From Eledone cirrhosa (lineage: Eukaryota > Mollusca > Cephalopoda > Octopoda > Eledonidae): DNA of 64,000 nucleotides. A program made the position numbers and the translations under genes. The DNA is taken from positions 296,789,204-296,853,203 of the forward strand of contig OZ024740.1 in assembly GCA_964016885.1 (NCBI GenBank), read 5' to 3'. Of this stretch, positions 62,581 through 64,000 are shown one piece after another. The first letter of the stretch is position 1, and every line of letters begins with the position of its first letter. The notes beneath the pieces were generated by a model. The model saw only the letters and a program-made list of their open reading frames with translations, was not told the DNA's origin and made no database searches.

Positions 62581-63645
62581 CGACGTTGTTGGTGCTAGAG
62601 TTAATCACAAACACTGCATCGTCACGATAAAGTGCGCCTTTAAGGTGCGGAAAGGTAACTTATAGTTTATTTAGGATCAGTTACCTGGGCCGAATCACTC
62701 GAACCCATTGTAACGTCGAAATTGTTGGGCGTGTTTTTACGGGTCCAAAATGTACCCTCAAAATAATGATAGTTCTACGGGCTGCTAATATAATATCTAC
62801 CTGTGATCGTGTAAGGCTGGACACTCTCATGGCCAACATTAAGGCTTTGTTAAGGAGGATGGGTGAAATCGATGTGTAGTAGGCATCAATATCGAACTGG
62901 ATAAACCTACTAGATTCAAGTTTATCAATACCAGTGAACCAATCTATAACCTCCTTAGTGTTCCCCCATAGGTTAAAATTAACCTTCTCCCTAACATCTG
63001 GTATAATAAGGTCAAGGATTTTTTTACTAATTATGGCTATATCGGACTTGGAAGGACAGATGAGTCTAACAGAGGGATTACTAATGAAGTCTACCTTATG
63101 ATCCTTAAGAGTAAATCTCGGTTCCCTAGGGTAATATGGCTGGGTATACTTATCGAGGCCAAGGTCCGAGACTATCTTAAGACCCTCACTATTGATATGG
63201 TTCAAATTATCCTGCGTAGTCTTTTTATAGTTTCTATGCAGCTCCTTATAAATAAAATCACGGTAAGCACTGTAATCCATAGAGTATAGATTCTTAGTAT
63301 TATCAGCCGGGACAAGAATATACTTATTCGCTCTAAAACCCTTAACAATATTTTTAAGTCTAGACTGGAACTTGTCAAACTTATTATAATTTCCATGTCT
63401 ATTATATGGCCTATACTTAATATTTTTGACAAGGGAAAGTAAGTCATTTTCAAAATTATCCAATAGAACATTATGTGGTGGGCTCTTATAAGATTTGAAG
63501 CCAAAGTTATTGAAATGAGTTCTATGCTTGGGGTCAGTCATATTCCTATTAATATCATAGTGGAAAGCACGCCATCTAATCCTTTTTACGAAGGAGTTAA
63601 CACTAGCAATTAAGAGTTTTTCATAAGTATTTCTAGAGGGGGTGG
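62581..63645 (-). pseudogene. PLE2 reverse transcriptase (frameshift and small deletion)
   Basis: The frame contains NNFGFKSYKSPPHN, LKDHKVDFISNPSVRLICPS with KSDIAIISK, and motif A FDIDAYYTSIS (about 62905). A frameshift at about 62757 follows IIIL. Motif B (MGSSDSAQVTD, about 62700) and the catalytic block LYRDDAV (about 62620) are in other frames. About 14 bp is missing between VTD and the next block compared with PLE1 (LVGLYLL lost). The upstream NTYEKLLIASVNSFVKR block (63625-63570) gives the probable N-terminal extension. Confidence 0.87.
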
Positions 63646-63862
63646 GAATATTCTTCAGAGATAAAGGCAGGTAACTCTTTTGTTAGCATACTGTCAAATA
63701 TATATAAAGGCCAAAACACCAGTATATAGGAGGAAGCTCAACCAGTCAGGAGCAGTAACAAGAATTTAAAATACTAGAGTGTGTTGGAGTTACACACCCT
63801 CTTCGTATTATAGAAATGACAGTAAAAGTATAGCTCAATGTAATTAAACAGAGCCGAAGAAT

Positions 63863-63970
63863 TATGAAAGTAAACCAAAGAAGCCTTCAATACATCAAAA
63901 GTCTTTATTAGCCAACAATGTTTCGTCCTATTAAGGACTCATCAGGGCAATTAAAGCTATAAGAAGCACT
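63863..63970 (-). repeat. PLE2 terminal repeat, 5' copy
   Basis: Direct repeat of 59089-59198, differing at one visible base in the last 20 (AGAAGCACTAT). Confidence 0.9.
63903..63956 (-). ncRNA. Hammerhead ribozyme motif, PLE2 5' repeat
   Basis: Identical to the motif at 59129-59182 and in the same orientation as the coding strand. Confidence 0.88.
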
Positions 63971-64000
63971 ATATATATATATATATATATATTACCGTCA
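63971..64000. repeat. TA tract and possible start of an inverted array unit
   Basis: TA run followed by ATTACCGTCA. The reverse complement, TGACGGTAAT next to TA, is exactly the end of an array unit (for example 3266-3280). Confidence 0.4.

Larger units (their letters stand above)
59089..63970 (-). mobile_element. Penelope-like element PLE2
   Basis: A second, more decayed Penelope-like element on the minus strand, flanked by TA tracts (59070-59085 and 63971-63991). The direct terminal repeats are 59089-59198 and 63863-63970. RT coding runs from about 63600 down to 62560, then the linker and GIY-YIG endonuclease to 61018, followed by a 1.8-kb 3' region. Block order and motifs match PLE1, at clearly lower identity. 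An inverted fragment of the 531-bp satellite (59859-59998) interrupts its 3' region. Confidence 0.9.

Overview
This window reads as non-coding, repeat-dominated DNA of an animal, most likely a cephalopod mollusc and probably an octopod. The reasons are tRNA-derived SINEs whose antisense strand carries GGCGGGATTTGAACTCAG (B box GTTCAAATCCC on the other strand), a second SINE-like repeat with a GATGATGATGAATG tail, abundant TA/TG/AAT microsatellites, and a mix of Penelope-like, Tx1-like, RLE-type and CR1-like retroelements. No complete host gene is visible. The only host exon candidate is a P450-like first exon at 39740-39902.

Layout. (1) 1-38972: a head-to-tail array of ten units of about 3.3 kb (macrosatellite), running off the left edge. 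Each unit holds the same 5'-truncated piece of a Tx1-like LINE, two SINE fragments, several TA tracts and TG-rich repeats. Unit 2 is split by a 7-kb Penelope-like element (PLE1). Unit 9 carries a 117-bp palindrome and unit 10 a younger SINE. (2) 38973-44335: low-copy DNA with inverted Helitron-like ends, the P450-like exon, 50-bp and 52-bp minisatellites, a dead CR1-like LINE fragment and a SINE-like repeat. (3) 44398-52930: nested LINEs. A frameshifted Tx1-like element lies on the minus strand, followed by a short second Tx1-like 3' end. An RLE-type (R4/Dong-like) LINE on the plus strand sits between two AAT tracts. A third Tx1-like copy on the minus strand shares its 5' flank with the array units. 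(4) 52929-59080: a Penelope-like endonuclease fragment, TTTA and TG microsatellites, tandem duplications, a 531-bp satellite in direct and inverted copies, and a 314-bp palindrome. (5) 59089-63970: a second Penelope-like element (PLE2), whose right flank begins like an array unit in reverse orientation.

The most informative features are self-cleaving hammerhead ribozyme motifs in the terminal repeats of both Penelope-like elements: three copies in PLE1 and two in PLE2. Two further hammerhead-like relics are degenerate. The array and the inverted locus at 51.6-52.9 kb share one LINE insertion junction, so they descend from one ancestral insertion. TA tracts and AAT tracts act as repeated landing sites. 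All calls are by eye; no alignment or database search was run. Many short open frames here begin at TTG or GTG, or simply translate TA/TG repeats, and are not genes.
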